From assembly GCF_000813345.1 (NCBI RefSeq), contig NZ_BBQF01000001.1:186001-250000 (forward strand): DNA of 64,000 nt. The letters are read 5' to 3'. The notes beneath the pieces were generated by a model. The model saw nothing but the letters and a program-made list of their open reading frames with translations. It had not been told where the DNA came from and did not search any database. The DNA is from Sulfurospirillum arsenophilum NBRC 109478 (GTDB taxonomy: Bacteria; Campylobacterota; Campylobacteria; Campylobacterales; Sulfurospirillaceae). This document shows positions 18,155-28,155 of this stretch, piece after piece; position 1 is the first letter of the stretch; each line of letters opens with the position of its first letter. Position numbers and translations under genes: made by a program.

Positions 18155-18604
18155 ATGTTAATTGATGTTGTAGAGATTCAAAAAATACTTCCCCATCGCT
18201 TTCCTTTTTTGCTGGTCGATAGAATAACGGGGCTTGTTCCAGGTGAGTCTATCGAAGGTTTTAAAAATATTACGATTGGTGAGCAGATTTTTCAAGGACA
18301 CTTTCCCGATCATCCTATTTACCCAGGTGTTATGATTATTGAGGGTATGGCACAAGCGGGTGGCGTGCTCGCATTTAAGAGTATGGATGAAGAGAAGCAA
18401 GAAGATACGAAAGAAAAAGTAGTCTATTTTATGAGTATCGATAATGCTAAATTTAGAAGTCCAGTAAAGCCTGGAGATCAGTTGGTTTATAAACTAAACG
18501 TGCTAAAACACAGAGGTAATATTTGGGTTTTAGAGGCTAAAGCGTATGTTGACGACAAGTTGGTCGCCGAAGCTGAACTTAAAGCTATGATCGTGGACAA
18601 ATAA
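18155..18604 (+). CDS. fabZ: 3-hydroxyacyl-ACP dehydratase
   Basis: FabZ dehydrates 3-hydroxyacyl-ACP in the fatty-acid elongation cycle. The hot-dog protein has 149 residues, with [14 protein letters not shown] at the start and the active site H49 in [12 protein letters not shown] together with E63 in [10 protein letters not shown]. It is followed by lpxA after one base; fabZ and lpxA compete for the same hydroxyacyl-ACP pool, and their pairing is common in Gram-negative bacteria. Confidence 0.97.
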   Translation: MLIDVVEIQKILPHRFPFLLVDRITGLVPGESIEGFKNITIGEQIFQGHFPDHPIYPGVMIIEGMAQAGGVLAFKSMDEEKQEDTKEKVVYFMSIDNAKFRSPVKPGDQLVYKLNVLKHRGNIWVLEAKAYVDDKLVAEAELKAMIVDK

Positions 18605-18605
18605 C

Positions 18606-19400
18606 ATGCAAAATATTCACCCAACCGCCATTGTTGAAGAGGGAGCGAGTTTAGCTGACGATGTAAAAATCGGAGCTTATGCGTTTGTATCTAAAGATAC
18701 CACACTCAAAAGTGGTGTTGAGGTGATGCAAGGAGCGCAAATCTATGGAACGACGAAAGTTGGCGAAGAGACTAAAATCTGTCCTTACGCAGTCATTGGT
18801 ATGCCTCCACAAGATACAGGCTACACACCAGAAGATGATGTACGCGTTGAAATAGGTCGCAATGTTATGATCCGTGAGTTTGTAACGATCAACGCTGGAA
18901 CCAAAAAAGGTGGTGGCGTTACGAGGATCGGTAATAACTGTTTTATTATGATCTATTGCCATATCGCGCATGATTGTCAAGTGGGCAATAATGTCATCAT
19001 GGCAAATAACGCAACATTAGCAGGGCATGTTCATATAGGCTCTTTCACTGTTATTGGCGGGATGACACCGATTCATCAGTTTGTTCATATCGGAGAAGGT
19101 GTTATGATCGGTGGTGCAAGTGCGGTGAGTCAAGACATTCCTCATTTTTGCCTTGCTGAAGGTAATCGAGCCGTTGTTCGAGGCCTTAACAGTGTTGGGT
19201 TAAAGCGTCGTTTTGAGCGAGAGGATATTAGCGCAATTCAGGGTGCCTATAAACAACTTTTTAGAAGCGAAAATCCTATAAAAGAGACAGCGGCTAAATT
19301 GCTGGAGAGTGAAACAAACGAGAAAGTGTTGCAAATGTGCAACTTTATTATGGAATCCACACGAGGAATTCCATTTGAGAGGAAAAATAATGGTCAATAG
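18606..19400 (+). CDS. lpxA: UDP-N-acetylglucosamine acyltransferase
   Basis: LpxA catalyses the first step of lipid A synthesis, O-acylating UDP-GlcNAc from hydroxyacyl-ACP. The 264-residue protein shows the left-handed beta-helix hexapeptide repeats ([11 protein letters not shown] ... VKIGAYAFV ... [10 protein letters not shown]), the catalytic His in YCHIAHDC, and a helical C-terminus ([16 protein letters not shown]). It overlaps the clpX start by 11 bases. Confidence 0.97.
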   Translation: MQNIHPTAIVEEGASLADDVKIGAYAFVSKDTTLKSGVEVMQGAQIYGTTKVGEETKICPYAVIGMPPQDTGYTPEDDVRVEIGRNVMIREFVTINAGTKKGGGVTRIGNNCFIMIYCHIAHDCQVGNNVIMANNATLAGHVHIGSFTVIGGMTPIHQFVHIGEGVMIGGASAVSQDIPHFCLAEGNRAVVRGLNSVGLKRRFEREDISAIQGAYKQLFRSENPIKETAAKLLESETNEKVLQMCNFIMESTRGIPFERKNNGQ

Positions 19401-20622
19401 AGAGTGTAGTTTTTGTGGCACGAAAGAGAGTAGTGACACAAGGTTGATCGCAGGCGATGATGTTTTCATCTGCGAACATTGTGTTATCTCCGCCCATAAA
19501 ATCTTTTTTGGAGAAATCCCAGAGCCTTCAGTGAGTAGCAGTGAAGAAGCTTTCGATCAAGAACTTTTAGCTCCAAAAGAGTTGAAAAAAGTACTCGATG
19601 ATTTTGTCATTGGACAAGATCAAGCTAAAAAGATCTTTTCAGTGGGTGTTTATAACCACTATAAGAGAATTTTCAAGCAAAGTACCATTGCCGACGATAC
19701 CGAAATTTCTAAATCCAATATCTTACTTGTTGGACCAACGGGTAGTGGTAAAACGTTGATGGCACAAACGTTAGCACGCTTTTTAGATGTGCCAATTGCA
19801 ATTTCTGATGCAACCAGTTTAACAGAAGCTGGCTATGTGGGTGAAGATGTTGAAAACATCCTTACAAAATTACTTCAATGCGCCAATGGTGATATTAAAA
19901 AAGCAGAACAAGGTATTGTTTTTATCGATGAGATCGATAAAATCGCTCGTATGAGTGAAAACCGTTCTATCACCAGAGATGTTTCAGGCGAAGGCGTTCA
20001 ACAAGCATTGCTTAAAATCATTGAAGGCAGTATCGTTAACATTCCACCAAAAGGTGGACGAAAACATCCAAATCAAGATTTTATTCAGATCGATACCACA
20101 AACATTTTATTTGTGTGTGCTGGCGCATTTGATGGCTTAGAAGAGATCATCAAACGACGTATCGGTAAAAATGTACTTGGTTTTGAGCAAGAAAAACGTA
20201 CTAAGAGCCAAGATGAGGGACTTTTTGATCTTGTAGAGCCTGATGATTTAGTGCATTATGGTTTGATTCCAGAGCTCATCGGTCGTTTACATGTAACAGC
20301 AAAACTCTCACCAATTACGCAAGAAGATATGGTGCGTATTTTAACAGAGCCTAAAAATGCGATTTACAAACAGTATAAAAAATTGTTTGCAATTGATAAT
20401 GTAGAACTTTCATTTGAAAAAGAAGCACTTGATTCTGTGGCTGAGCTGGCGATTAAACGTAAAACAGGCGCTAGGGGTCTAAGAAGTATTATGGAAGATA
20501 TTATGGTAGATGTGATGTATGAACTCCCAGAGCTGGGTGGTTATGAAGTGATGATTACCAAAGATGTGGTTACAAAAGGCGAAAAACCGCTTTATATCAA
20601 AAAAGATAAAAAAAGTGCGTAA
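19390..20622 (+). CDS. clpX: ATP-dependent Clp protease ATP-binding subunit ClpX
   Basis: ClpX unfolds substrates and feeds them to ClpP. The chosen ATG at 19390 follows GAGAGGAAAAATA and gives 410 residues starting with the zinc-binding domain (C6, C9, C28, C31). A longer open frame from 19309 lies inside lpxA and is rejected. Walker A is GPTGSGKT, the pore loop GYVG, Walker B FIDEIDKI, the ClpP-contacting loop is around KNVLGF, and sensor II is GARGLRS. clpP is not in the window. Confidence 0.97.
   Translation: MVNRECSFCGTKESSDTRLIAGDDVFICEHCVISAHKIFFGEIPEPSVSSSEEAFDQELLAPKELKKVLDDFVIGQDQAKKIFSVGVYNHYKRIFKQSTIADDTEISKSNILLVGPTGSGKTLMAQTLARFLDVPIAISDATSLTEAGYVGEDVENILTKLLQCANGDIKKAEQGIVFIDEIDKIARMSENRSITRDVSGEGVQQALLKIIEGSIVNIPPKGGRKHPNQDFIQIDTTNILFVCAGAFDGLEEIIKRRIGKNVLGFEQEKRTKSQDEGLFDLVEPDDLVHYGLIPELIGRLHVTAKLSPITQEDMVRILTEPKNAIYKQYKKLFAIDNVELSFEKEALDSVAELAIKRKTGARGLRSIMEDIMVDVMYELPELGGYEVMITKDVVTKGEKPLYIKKDKKSA
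20287..20296. repeat. Iterated palindrome, 10-base core
   Basis: Core copy in clpX, read as Leu-His-Val-Thr. The protein segment is conserved, so this one may be constrained by protein. Confidence 0.85.
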
Positions 20623-20637
20623 AAAAGGATTGATGAA

Positions 20638-21672
20638 ATGATTTTGGACAAGATAATAGGATTCTTCTCTAGTGATATGAGTATTGACCTTGGAACGGCA
20701 AATACATTAGTATTGGTCAAAGGTAAAGGTATTATTATCAATGAGCCTTCCGTTGTCGCCGTACAACGTAACCGCTATGGTAAACAAAATATCTTAGCAG
20801 TAGGTCAAGAGGCAAAAAATATGGTGGGTAAAACACCAGGTGATATTGAAGCGATCCGCCCAATGCGTGATGGCGTTATTGCTGATTTTGATATGACTGA
20901 AAAGATGATTCGTTACTTTATTGAAAAAGCACACAGAAGAAAAAGCTTTTTACGTCCTCGCATTATCATCTGTGTTCCATACGGTTTGACGCAAGTTGAG
21001 CGTAAAGCAGTACGTGAGTCTGCGATGAGTGCGGGTGCGCGTGAAGTTTTCTTGATCGAAGAGCCTATGGCAGCTGCGATTGGTGCAGGACTTCCTGTAC
21101 GTGAACCACAAGGTAGTTTAGTGGTTGACATCGGTGGTGGTACCACTGAGATTGGTGTTGTATCTTTAGGTGGTTTGGTTATTAGCAAATCGATCCGTGT
21201 TGCGGGTGATAAGATTGATATGGCCATTGTTGATTATGTCAAGAAAAAATACAACCTATTGATCGGCGAGAGAACGGGCGAAGAGATTAAAATTGCTATT
21301 GGTTCAGCTGTTCCTATGGATGAGCCACTCTCTATGATGGTTAAAGGAAGGGATCAAGTCAGTGGACTTTTAAGTCGTATTGAGCTTAGCAGCGAAGATG
21401 TAAGAGATGCGATTAAAGAGCCACTTAAAGAGATTGCTGATGCGCTTAAAGATGTACTTGAAGTTATGCCTCCTGATCTCGCGGGTGATATCGTTGAAAA
21501 CGGCGTTGTACTCACAGGTGGTGGTGCATTGATTCGTGGATTTGATAAATACCTTTCAGACATCGTTAAGTTGCCTGTTTTTGTTGCAGATGAACCACTT
21601 TTAGCGGTTGCAAAAGGTACAGGTAAAGCACTCGAAGAGATTGAACTTTTACAACAATTGTCGAATGAGTAA
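20638..21672 (+). CDS. mreB: Rod-shape determining actin homolog MreB
   Basis: MreB polymerises under the inner membrane and guides cell-wall elongation. The 344-residue protein has the actin-fold nucleotide motifs [22 protein letters not shown] and [10 protein letters not shown]. An amphipathic N-terminal stretch ([13 protein letters not shown]) probably binds membrane. An AAAAAGGA ribosome site precedes the ATG. Its last codons overlap the mreC start by eight bases. Confidence 0.97.
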   Translation: MILDKIIGFFSSDMSIDLGTANTLVLVKGKGIIINEPSVVAVQRNRYGKQNILAVGQEAKNMVGKTPGDIEAIRPMRDGVIADFDMTEKMIRYFIEKAHRRKSFLRPRIIICVPYGLTQVERKAVRESAMSAGAREVFLIEEPMAAAIGAGLPVREPQGSLVVDIGGGTTEIGVVSLGGLVISKSIRVAGDKIDMAIVDYVKKKYNLLIGERTGEEIKIAIGSAVPMDEPLSMMVKGRDQVSGLLSRIELSSEDVRDAIKEPLKEIADALKDVLEVMPPDLAGDIVENGVVLTGGGALIRGFDKYLSDIVKLPVFVADEPLLAVAKGTGKALEEIELLQQLSNE

Positions 21673-22414
21673 ATTTAAAATTATCATTTTGCTTGGCATC
21701 TTTGTGTTTGTATCGTTTCGGTACAGCACAGAGGCGAGGCACATCATAGGTGGCGTCAACACAAAGATTCTTGCCTCCTATGTTGATATGAAAATGCGCA
21801 TTCAAGAAAAAATTGATGAGCATTTCTCACAGCAAGAAGAGATCGTGCGCTTACGTGCTGAAAATCAAACGTTACAAAAATCAGCTGTTCTTTCCATTGC
21901 ATTTGCCAGTAAGCTTAGTGATCTACTGAAAGAACACAATAGCACAGCTGGGTATCATCCAAATGTTGCAATGGTTGAGTCTATTGGCTATGCCAACCTC
22001 AATGATTATGGAAAAGTGTGGTTAAAATTTGACGCATTTAACAAAAGCAAGATTTATGGATTATTGCAACAAGGTTATGCTGCGGGTATTGTTGTCGAAA
22101 ATGATGGTCATCCACAAGGGTTGCTTTTAAGCGATCCAAAAGCAATTTTTGCAGTGTATATCGGTAATCAAAAGATGCAAGGGGTAGCCCAAGGCAATCG
22201 TAAAGAGGTCCTTGTCAAATACATTTCACAGTGGCTACAGCCTCAAGTGGGAGATGAAGTGATTACCAGTGGACTGGATCAAATCTTTTTTGAGGGAATT
22301 AAAGTCGGTGTTGTAACCGAAGTCATTGATGAAGAGTCTTCTAAAACGGTGGTCGTAAAACCGTATGTAACCACGCATGTACCTTCTTACATGCATGTCA
22401 TTATGCAAAACTAG
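21665..22414 (+). CDS. mreC: Rod-shape determining protein MreC
   Basis: MreC is a bitopic membrane protein linking MreB filaments to periplasmic wall synthases. The ATG at 21665 gives 249 residues; an earlier in-frame ATG at 21608 lies deep in mreB and is less likely. One N-terminal membrane helix (about 3-19) is followed by a coiled coil (about 40-75, [14 protein letters not shown]) and the beta-barrel domain with [10 protein letters not shown] and [13 protein letters not shown]. mreD is not adjacent here. Confidence 0.93.
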   Translation: MSKFKIIILLGIFVFVSFRYSTEARHIIGGVNTKILASYVDMKMRIQEKIDEHFSQQEEIVRLRAENQTLQKSAVLSIAFASKLSDLLKEHNSTAGYHPNVAMVESIGYANLNDYGKVWLKFDAFNKSKIYGLLQQGYAAGIVVENDGHPQGLLLSDPKAIFAVYIGNQKMQGVAQGNRKEVLVKYISQWLQPQVGDEVITSGLDQIFFEGIKVGVVTEVIDEESSKTVVVKPYVTTHVPSYMHVIMQN

Positions 22415-22419
22415 TCTTG

Positions 22420-22446
22420 AACCCAGAGCCTAAGAGGTGTTGGGTT
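22420..22446 (+). terminator. Possible weak terminator or leader hairpin between mreC and carB
   Basis: AACCCA and TGGGTT pair over a 15-base interior that itself contains CCT/AGG. There is no T-run, so it may structure the carB leader instead of ending mreC transcription. Confidence 0.3.
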
Positions 22447-22475
22447 GAATACTACAAGTAGATTAAAGGAAAGAG

Positions 22476-25400
22476 ATGCCAAAACGTCAAGATATTAAAA
22501 CCATATTATTAATCGGATCAGGTCCTATTGTTATCGGGCAGGCATGTGAGTTTGACTATTCAGGAACCCAAGCGGCGAAAACTTTGAAAGAGCTCGGATA
22601 CAGAGTGGTACTTGTCAACTCCAATCCAGCGACCATTATGACAGACCCTGAATTTGCAGATCGCACCTATATTGAACCGATTACACCTGAAGTTATTGCA
22701 CGTATTATTGAAAAAGAGGGTGTTGATGCTGTGCTCCCAACCATGGGTGGACAAACTGCACTCAATGTTGCTATGACGATGCATGAACAAGGAATGCTGA
22801 AAGATATTATATTTTTAGGTGCCAACCCAGAAGCTATTAAAAAAGGTGAAGATAGACAAGCCTTTAAAGAGGCGATGATCAAAATTGGTATGGACTTACC
22901 TATCAGTGCCTATGCGTATAATTTAGAAGAAGCGTATGCCGCAGCGGAGAAAATTGGCTTTCCTCTCATCATTCGTGCATCTTATACCTTAGCCGGTGGC
23001 GGTAGTGGCGTTGCGTATAACATCGATGAGTTCAAAGAGCTTGCGATGGCAGGAATTGATGCAAGTCCTATTAATGAAATTTTGATCGAAGAGTCTTTAC
23101 TTGGCTGGAAAGAGTATGAGATGGAAGTTATTCGCGATCATGCCGATAACTGTATCATCGTTTGTTCAATTGAAAACTTTGACCCAATGGGTGTACATAC
23201 GGGAGATTCCATTACCATTGCTCCAGCACTTACTTTAACCGATAAAGAGTACCAACGTATGCGTAATGCGTCGTTTGCGATTCTTCGTGAAATTGGTGTG
23301 GATACTGGTGGTAGTAACGTACAATTTTCTATTTGTCCTGAAACAGGTCGTATGACGGTTATCGAGATGAACCCACGTGTAAGCAGAAGTTCTGCCCTTG
23401 CTTCCAAAGCGACAGGTTATCCTATCGCCAAAGTTGCTACTCTTTTAGCGGTTGGTTTTACACTCGATGAGATTAAAAACGATATCACTGGAACTGCTGC
23501 AAGTTTTGAGCCTGTTATTGATTACATCGTTACTAAAATTCCTCGCTTTACGTTTGAAAAATTCCCATTGGCTGACTCAACACTAACTACTTCGATGAAG
23601 AGTGTGGGTGAAGTTATGGCGATTGGTCGAACCTTTAAAGAGTCTTTCCAAAAAGCACTCTGTTCCCTTGAAACAAACTTGAGTGGATTTGAGAGCCTAA
23701 AAGTAGAGGAAGATAAACTCAAAAATGAGATCAGAAGACCTAATGCCGATAGAGCACTTTATGTCGGTGAAGCATTTCGCAGAGGTTATAGCGTAGAAGA
23801 TGTGTTTGCGCTTAGTAAAATTGATCCATGGTTTTTAAATCAAATCAAAGAGATTATTGATTTTGAGAAAAAAATCGATATGTTTATTCTTAACGATGAA
23901 AAACTCTTACGCCAAGCCAAAACAATGGGCTTCTCTGACAAGATGATCGCAAAACTCATCAACAAAGAAGATAATTTAGAGCTTACAACCAATGATATTT
24001 ATTTTGCACGTAACAAACTGAACATTGACTTTGAGTACAATGAAGTCGATACGTGTGCGGCGGAGTTTAAAGCACTTACCCCATACCTTTACTCAACAAC
24101 CAATGTGACCAAACTTCCTTTACATGTAAAAGAAAAAGAGACACAGAAAAAAGTCATGATCATCGGCGGTGGACCTAACAGAATTGGTCAAGGTATTGAG
24201 TTTGACTACTGTTGTGTTCACGCGGCATATGCTCTAAATGATTTGGGTGTTAAAACCATTATGTACAACTGTAACCCTGAAACTGTATCAACGGATTATG
24301 ATACCAGTGACATTCTTTACTTTGAACCGATTGATTTTGAACACGTGAGAAGCGTGGTTGAAAAAGAGAATCCAGATGGCGTTATTGTACATTTTGGTGG
24401 ACAAACACCTCTCAAGTTAGCGAAAAAACTAACGGTTATGGGCGCGAAGATCATCGGTACAACAGCACGTGTGATTGATATGGCAGAAGATCGAGAAAAA
24501 TTCTCACAATTTATTACAGAAAATAACATCAAACAGCCAAATAATGCAACGGCAACGAGTGAAGAAGAGGCGATTGAGAAAGCAAAAGAGATCGGCTATC
24601 CTGTTTTAGTACGTCCAAGTTATGTTTTGGGTGGACGTGCAATGCGTATCGTTTATAACGAGAGCGAACTTCGCACCTACATGAATGAAGCGGTAAGCGT
24701 AAGCCACAATTCACCTGTACTGATCGATCAATTCCTTGATCGTGCCATTGAGGTTGATGTTGATGCGATTTGTGATGGTAAAGAAGTGTACATCGGTGGC
24801 ATTATGCAACATATCGAAGAGGCTGGAATTCATAGTGGTGATAGCGCATGTTCACTGCCTTCTATCTCTTTGAGTGATGAACTTCTTTCAAAAATAGAAT
24901 CACAAACTAAACAAATTGCCCTCAATCTTGGCGTTGTAGGTTTAATGAACATTCAATATGCCATTTACCAAGACGATGTTTACATGATCGAAGTTAATCC
25001 ACGTGCGAGTCGTACAGTGCCATTTGTCAGTAAAGCAACAGGAATGCCGATGGCGAAAATCGCAACACGCGTCATGTACCAAGGAAATCTAAGAGAAGCA
25101 CTTGCTTTCTATGACAAATTTGATGTTGTTCGTGAGGGCAATGGCATCTTAAAACCTAAAAAGTTTGACCACGTTGCGGTTAAAGAAGCGGTCTTCCCGT
25201 TCAATAAACTCCAAGGTGCAGACCTCATTCTAGGACCTGAGATGAAGTCAACGGGTGAAGTTATGGGCATTAGTCGAAACTTCCCAGCTTCGTTTGCAAA
25301 AAGCCAAATTGCTTCGGCTAACGTGCTTCCAAAAAGTGGTTCTGTCTTTATCTCTTTAGTAGACATCGACAAATCCTTTGCAAAAGAGATCGGTACTAAA

Positions 25401-25733
25401 TTTGAAGCCTTAGGTTTTAAAGTGGTCGCAACGGGTGGAACACACAAAGCACTTCGGGATGCAGGTGTGGACGCAGAGTTTGTGTATAAAATCTCAGAAG
25501 GTCGTCCAAACATTGAAGATAAACTCAAAAATGGCGACATTGCCCTTGTGATTAATACCAGCGATAATAAATCAAGCAAAGACGATGCGAAGAAAATTCG
25601 CCAAGCGGTTCTTCGCTTTAAAATTCCTTACTTTACCACTGTCTCTGCGGCATCTGCGGCAACAACAGCGATTGAGTACATTCAAGACAAAAGCGCACTT
25701 GAGCCAAGAGCGTTACAAGATTATTTAAACTAG
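22476..25733 (+). CDS. carB: Carbamoyl-phosphate synthase large subunit
   Basis: CarB makes carbamoyl phosphate for arginine and pyrimidines from bicarbonate, ATP and ammonia delivered by CarA. The 1085-residue protein has two homologous ATP-grasp halves (about 1-550 and 556-935, each opening with an IGSGP or [11 protein letters not shown] motif) and a C-terminal MGS-like allosteric domain (about 940-1085, [16 protein letters not shown]). A GGAAAGAG ribosome site precedes the ATG. A palindrome copy sits exactly in the linker between the halves (LPLHVKEKE, about residue 550). carA is not in the window. Confidence 0.98.
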   Translation: MPKRQDIKTILLIGSGPIVIGQACEFDYSGTQAAKTLKELGYRVVLVNSNPATIMTDPEFADRTYIEPITPEVIARIIEKEGVDAVLPTMGGQTALNVAMTMHEQGMLKDIIFLGANPEAIKKGEDRQAFKEAMIKIGMDLPISAYAYNLEEAYAAAEKIGFPLIIRASYTLAGGGSGVAYNIDEFKELAMAGIDASPINEILIEESLLGWKEYEMEVIRDHADNCIIVCSIENFDPMGVHTGDSITIAPALTLTDKEYQRMRNASFAILREIGVDTGGSNVQFSICPETGRMTVIEMNPRVSRSSALASKATGYPIAKVATLLAVGFTLDEIKNDITGTAASFEPVIDYIVTKIPRFTFEKFPLADSTLTTSMKSVGEVMAIGRTFKESFQKALCSLETNLSGFESLKVEEDKLKNEIRRPNADRALYVGEAFRRGYSVEDVFALSKIDPWFLNQIKEIIDFEKKIDMFILNDEKLLRQAKTMGFSDKMIAKLINKEDNLELTTNDIYFARNKLNIDFEYNEVDTCAAEFKALTPYLYSTTNVTKLPLHVKEKETQKKVMIIGGGPNRIGQGIEFDYCCVHAAYALNDLGVKTIMYNCNPETVSTDYDTSDILYFEPIDFEHVRSVVEKENPDGVIVHFGGQTPLKLAKKLTVMGAKIIGTTARVIDMAEDREKFSQFITENNIKQPNNATATSEEEAIEKAKEIGYPVLVRPSYVLGGRAMRIVYNESELRTYMNEAVSVSHNSPVLIDQFLDRAIEVDVDAICDGKEVYIGGIMQHIEEAGIHSGDSACSLPSISLSDELLSKIESQTKQIALNLGVVGLMNIQYAIYQDDVYMIEVNPRASRTVPFVSKATGMPMAKIATRVMYQGNLREALAFYDKFDVVREGNGILKPKKFDHVAVKEAVFPFNKLQGADLILGPEMKSTGEVMGISRNFPASFAKSQIASANVLPKSGSVFISLVDIDKSFAKEIGTKFEALGFKVVATGGTHKALRDAGVDAEFVYKISEGRPNIEDKLKNGDIALVINTSDNKSSKDDAKKIRQAVLRFKIPYFTTVSAASAATTAIEYIQDKSALEPRALQDYLN
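24119..24130. repeat. Iterated palindrome TTTACATGTAAA
   Basis: Full copy in the linker between the two halves of CarB. Confidence 0.9.
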
Positions 25734-25738
25734 AACCC

Positions 25739-26179
25739 ATGAACCCCGACCTTGTTTATCTAGCGCAAACAGAGACAACGGCGGGGTTCCTCTCCCAAAA
25801 TGCAGATGCACTCTCCCGCATCAAAAATCGTCCAAGCGGTAAATCGTTTCTCATCAGTGTCGATTCTCTTCAAACCCTTCGTAGTTTTACCAGAGTTCCA
25901 AAACACCATAAAAATCACATTCGTAGAGCCAAAAAAACAACCTTTGTCTATCCATGTGGTTTGGCGATTCGCGTTGTAAAAGATGAAGAACATTTGCAGT
26001 TTCTACGAAAATTAAAATGGAGTTACTCGACTTCGTCCAATCTTAGCGGAAAGGGCTTTGATGAAGTTTATGCCCAAGAGAGAGCAGATGTCATACTCTT
26101 TACATGTAAAGGTTTTTTTGAAGATAAACCTTCATCTATTTACAGACTTGGAAAAAGAAAAATGAGGAAATTGCGCTAA
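25739..26179 (+). CDS. Compact Sua5/YciO/YrdC family protein
   Basis: At 146 residues this is shorter than normal TsaC/YrdC (about 185-200), yet the hallmark pieces are present: TETTAGFLS at the position of the PT-T-YGL motif, IKNRPSGKSFLI (KxR motif) and TSSNLSGKGF. TsaC makes threonylcarbamoyl-AMP for tRNA t6A; whether this compact form does so is uncertain, and a separate full-length TsaC may exist elsewhere. It starts five bases after carB and overlaps the next gene by one base. tcdA, which acts on t6A, is nearby at 27511. A palindrome copy encodes LFTCKG. Confidence 0.8.
   Translation: MNPDLVYLAQTETTAGFLSQNADALSRIKNRPSGKSFLISVDSLQTLRSFTRVPKHHKNHIRRAKKTTFVYPCGLAIRVVKDEEHLQFLRKLKWSYSTSSNLSGKGFDEVYAQERADVILFTCKGFFEDKPSSIYRLGKRKMRKLR
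26099..26110. repeat. Iterated palindrome TTTACATGTAAA
   Basis: Full copy in the Sua5-like gene, read as Phe-Thr-Cys-Lys. Confidence 0.9.
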
Positions 26180-26802
26180 TGAACTTACATAAACTCCAAG
26201 AGGCAGAAGCCTATTTTTTAGAACTTTACCCACAAGGTTTTGAAGATGTAGGACTTTTGCCCATCATTAAAAGGCACAACACCGCTAAACTAGGCGAACA
26301 AGTCCGTGAGATGTTCGCCAAAGAGAACTTCACACAGCCCGACATCATCTGTGAAAATTTCGCCAAAATCGTCTCCAAATCAACCCTCATTTCACTCTTT
26401 GAAAAACCAAAAGTAAGAGATATGATTAAGTCGATGCGCATGGAGCGAAAAGATATGCTCTGCATTGGACTGTACGAAATGCTTTATGGCGATCAAAAAG
26501 AGGGATTTGACACTTTGGTAGAGGTGCTCTCGTTTTATAGTTTGGCAAAATGGTCAATCGTAACCTTGATACCTTATTATTTTTACAGAGATAAAGAATT
26601 TTTCATCAAGCCTACAACCACCAAAAATATCATTGAATTTTTTGAAATAGAAGGTTTGGCCTATAAGCCTAAACCGAGTTATGAGTTTTACGTGGCATAT
26701 AAAAAAATCTTAGGGAGCATGAGAGCAGAAGTCAGTGAGAAGATAAGTCCTAATGATAATGCTGGATTTACGGGCTTTTTAATGATGATAATGGAAGAAT
26801 GA
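26179..26802 (+). CDS. Conserved-looking protein of unknown function
   Basis: This soluble 207-residue protein overlaps the Sua5-like gene by one base (TAATG), so the two are translationally coupled. It is mostly helical, without signal peptide, membrane helix or cysteine motif. A charged central part (VRDMIKSMRMERKDM) is followed by an aromatic-rich stretch (YYFYRDKEFF). I do not recognise the family. Codon use looks like that of its neighbours, in contrast with the following gene. Confidence 0.7.
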   Translation: MNLHKLQEAEAYFLELYPQGFEDVGLLPIIKRHNTAKLGEQVREMFAKENFTQPDIICENFAKIVSKSTLISLFEKPKVRDMIKSMRMERKDMLCIGLYEMLYGDQKEGFDTLVEVLSFYSLAKWSIVTLIPYYFYRDKEFFIKPTTTKNIIEFFEIEGLAYKPKPSYEFYVAYKKILGSMRAEVSEKISPNDNAGFTGFLMMIMEE

Positions 26803-26830
26803 TTGAATATAAGATAAGGGAATTTTACTA

Positions 26831-27505
26831 ATGTGCAAAAGAAGTCTAGCTATAATTGTATTTTTTATAAAGAAACTTCTTTTTGTTTTTTGGCCATCAT
26901 TGATTTTATTTTTTTGGTATGGTGCAATTAGTCTTTTGTGCACATATGAAACTAGCGCTGGCGATAGTGGACTAGGTTTGTATACAACTAATTTTATTTG
27001 GATAGGTGGAATAATATCACTGATTATATATGAATTTATTCAGCCCGTAGTTATATTGCTGTTTACTTATAAGTATATTAAAAATACACGAACATTTTTA
27101 ATAACATATTATCTATTTTTGGTATCTTATTTTTTATTTATTATAAAGTACATTATGTTTAAAGGGGAAATACATTCGATTGCATTAAGTGGGGTAAGCT
27201 TAAATGCATTGTTATTTTATTTGTGTTCTTTTTCTTTTATATTTTTTTTTATAACAGAATTATACAAATCCAAAACAAAGATGATTAGATATTTATTTGG
27301 ATTTTTATCCGCTATTTCTGATGTAGTAATATGTTACTATTTATATAATATTGGTTTTTTACATTTACTTTTTGATAGGTATGATGAGAGATTTTATGAA
27401 GATAAAACATATCTCATTCCGCTAGTATTTGCAATGATTCAACTCTTTATCGAAATATATTATTTTATAAAAAGAGAAAAAGAAGGCAGGTTACTTTACA
27501 TGTAA
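26831..27505 (+). CDS. AT-rich multi-spanning membrane protein of unknown function
   Basis: The 224-residue protein is dominated by about six hydrophobic helices (for example FVFWPSLILFFWYG, YLFLVSYFLFIIKYIMF, LLFYLCSFSFIFFFITELY). No transporter or enzyme motif is visible. Base composition differs sharply from its surroundings: the row 27061-27120 has 9 G/C in 60 and 27121-27180 has 13, with many ATA and TTA codons. This suggests recent acquisition from an AT-richer source, but no transposase, integrase or direct repeat flanks it. The stop codon falls inside a palindrome copy (Tyr-Met-stop). The ribosome site is weak. Confidence 0.65.
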   Translation: MCKRSLAIIVFFIKKLLFVFWPSLILFFWYGAISLLCTYETSAGDSGLGLYTTNFIWIGGIISLIIYEFIQPVVILLFTYKYIKNTRTFLITYYLFLVSYFLFIIKYIMFKGEIHSIALSGVSLNALLFYLCSFSFIFFFITELYKSKTKMIRYLFGFLSAISDVVICYYLYNIGFLHLLFDRYDERFYEDKTYLIPLVFAMIQLFIEIYYFIKREKEGRLLYM

Positions 27506-27506
27506 A
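27495..27506. repeat. Iterated palindrome TTTACATGTAAA
   Basis: Full copy supplying the last codons and the stop (Tyr-Met-stop) of the AT-rich membrane-protein gene. Confidence 0.9.
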
Positions 27507-27510
27507 AAGC

Positions 27511-28155
27511 CTATATTTTCCCAGTAATCTTCCGAATCGCAAGCGAAGCCAGTGTCAAACCAAACGAAGCGGTGACACACATTAAACTTCCCATTTCTTT
27601 ACAAATAGGCTTTTCATCGGAAAAAACGGTTAAAAATGTGCCTTGAAAGCCTGTTTTTTTAAGTCCTTCTCGAAAGCTTTTGGCGAGCATATCACCATAC
27701 GTATCCCAAATAGGGGCATAGTGAATTTTGGTTGGGTCGATTTTTTTCGCACCACCCGCGGAGCTCAGCAGTTTGGTATGGGCTTTGTGCGCCACGGCGA
27801 TTTTGGCTTCCATATCGTCTATCGCGTCAATAACGATGTCGTAAGGCTCAAAGTCGAAATTCTGCACCCATTCAGGGGTTACTTTCGCTTCAATAGGCGT
27901 GATGCCTTTATAAAGGCTTGCCATGTGTAAGACTTTGACTTCGCCCACGGCTTCACTGCCTAGTTGTCTATTTTGATTCGTCACATCGTAGGTATCAAAA
28001 TCAACGATGGTGATGTCACTGATACCTGTGCGGTACAGAGCGTCTAAACACGGGCTTCCAACACCGCCAATGCCTAAAAGAAGTATTTTGGCACGTTGGA
28101 GTTTTTCAAAGTCTTCACCAAAAACTCTTCTGACGCGTGAATAACGATCTTCCAT
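27511..28155 (-). CDS. tcdA: tRNA threonylcarbamoyladenosine dehydratase (ThiF/MoeB/HesA family)
   Basis: TcdA cyclises t6A at tRNA position 37 to ct6A in an ATP-dependent reaction. The ATG at 28155 overlaps the surE stop by one base (TAATG) and gives 214 residues starting MEDRYSRVRRVFGEDF; an ATG four codons earlier (28167) is possible. The E1-like adenylation motif is LLGIGGVGSPCLDALYRTGI, followed by DFDTYDVTNQNRQ and VIDAIDDMEAK. A C-terminal hydrophobic helix (SFGLTLASLAI) fits membrane association. Together with the Sua5-like gene it places tRNA A37 modification functions in the same region. Confidence 0.88.
   Translation of the reverse strand: MEDRYSRVRRVFGEDFEKLQRAKILLLGIGGVGSPCLDALYRTGISDITIVDFDTYDVTNQNRQLGSEAVGEVKVLHMASLYKGITPIEAKVTPEWVQNFDFEPYDIVIDAIDDMEAKIAVAHKAHTKLLSSAGGAKKIDPTKIHYAPIWDTYGDMLAKSFREGLKKTGFQGTFLTVFSDEKPICKEMGSLMCVTASFGLTLASLAIRKITGKI

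Noticed and set aside
25109-25579. Open frame of 156 codons on the minus strand inside carB
   Set aside because: Antisense to the conserved CarB C-terminal part; composition is that of a shadow frame.
26831-27505. Genomic island or prophage remnant around the AT-rich gene
   Set aside because: Only this one gene has unusual composition; there is no integrase, transposase, tRNA or direct repeat at the borders.
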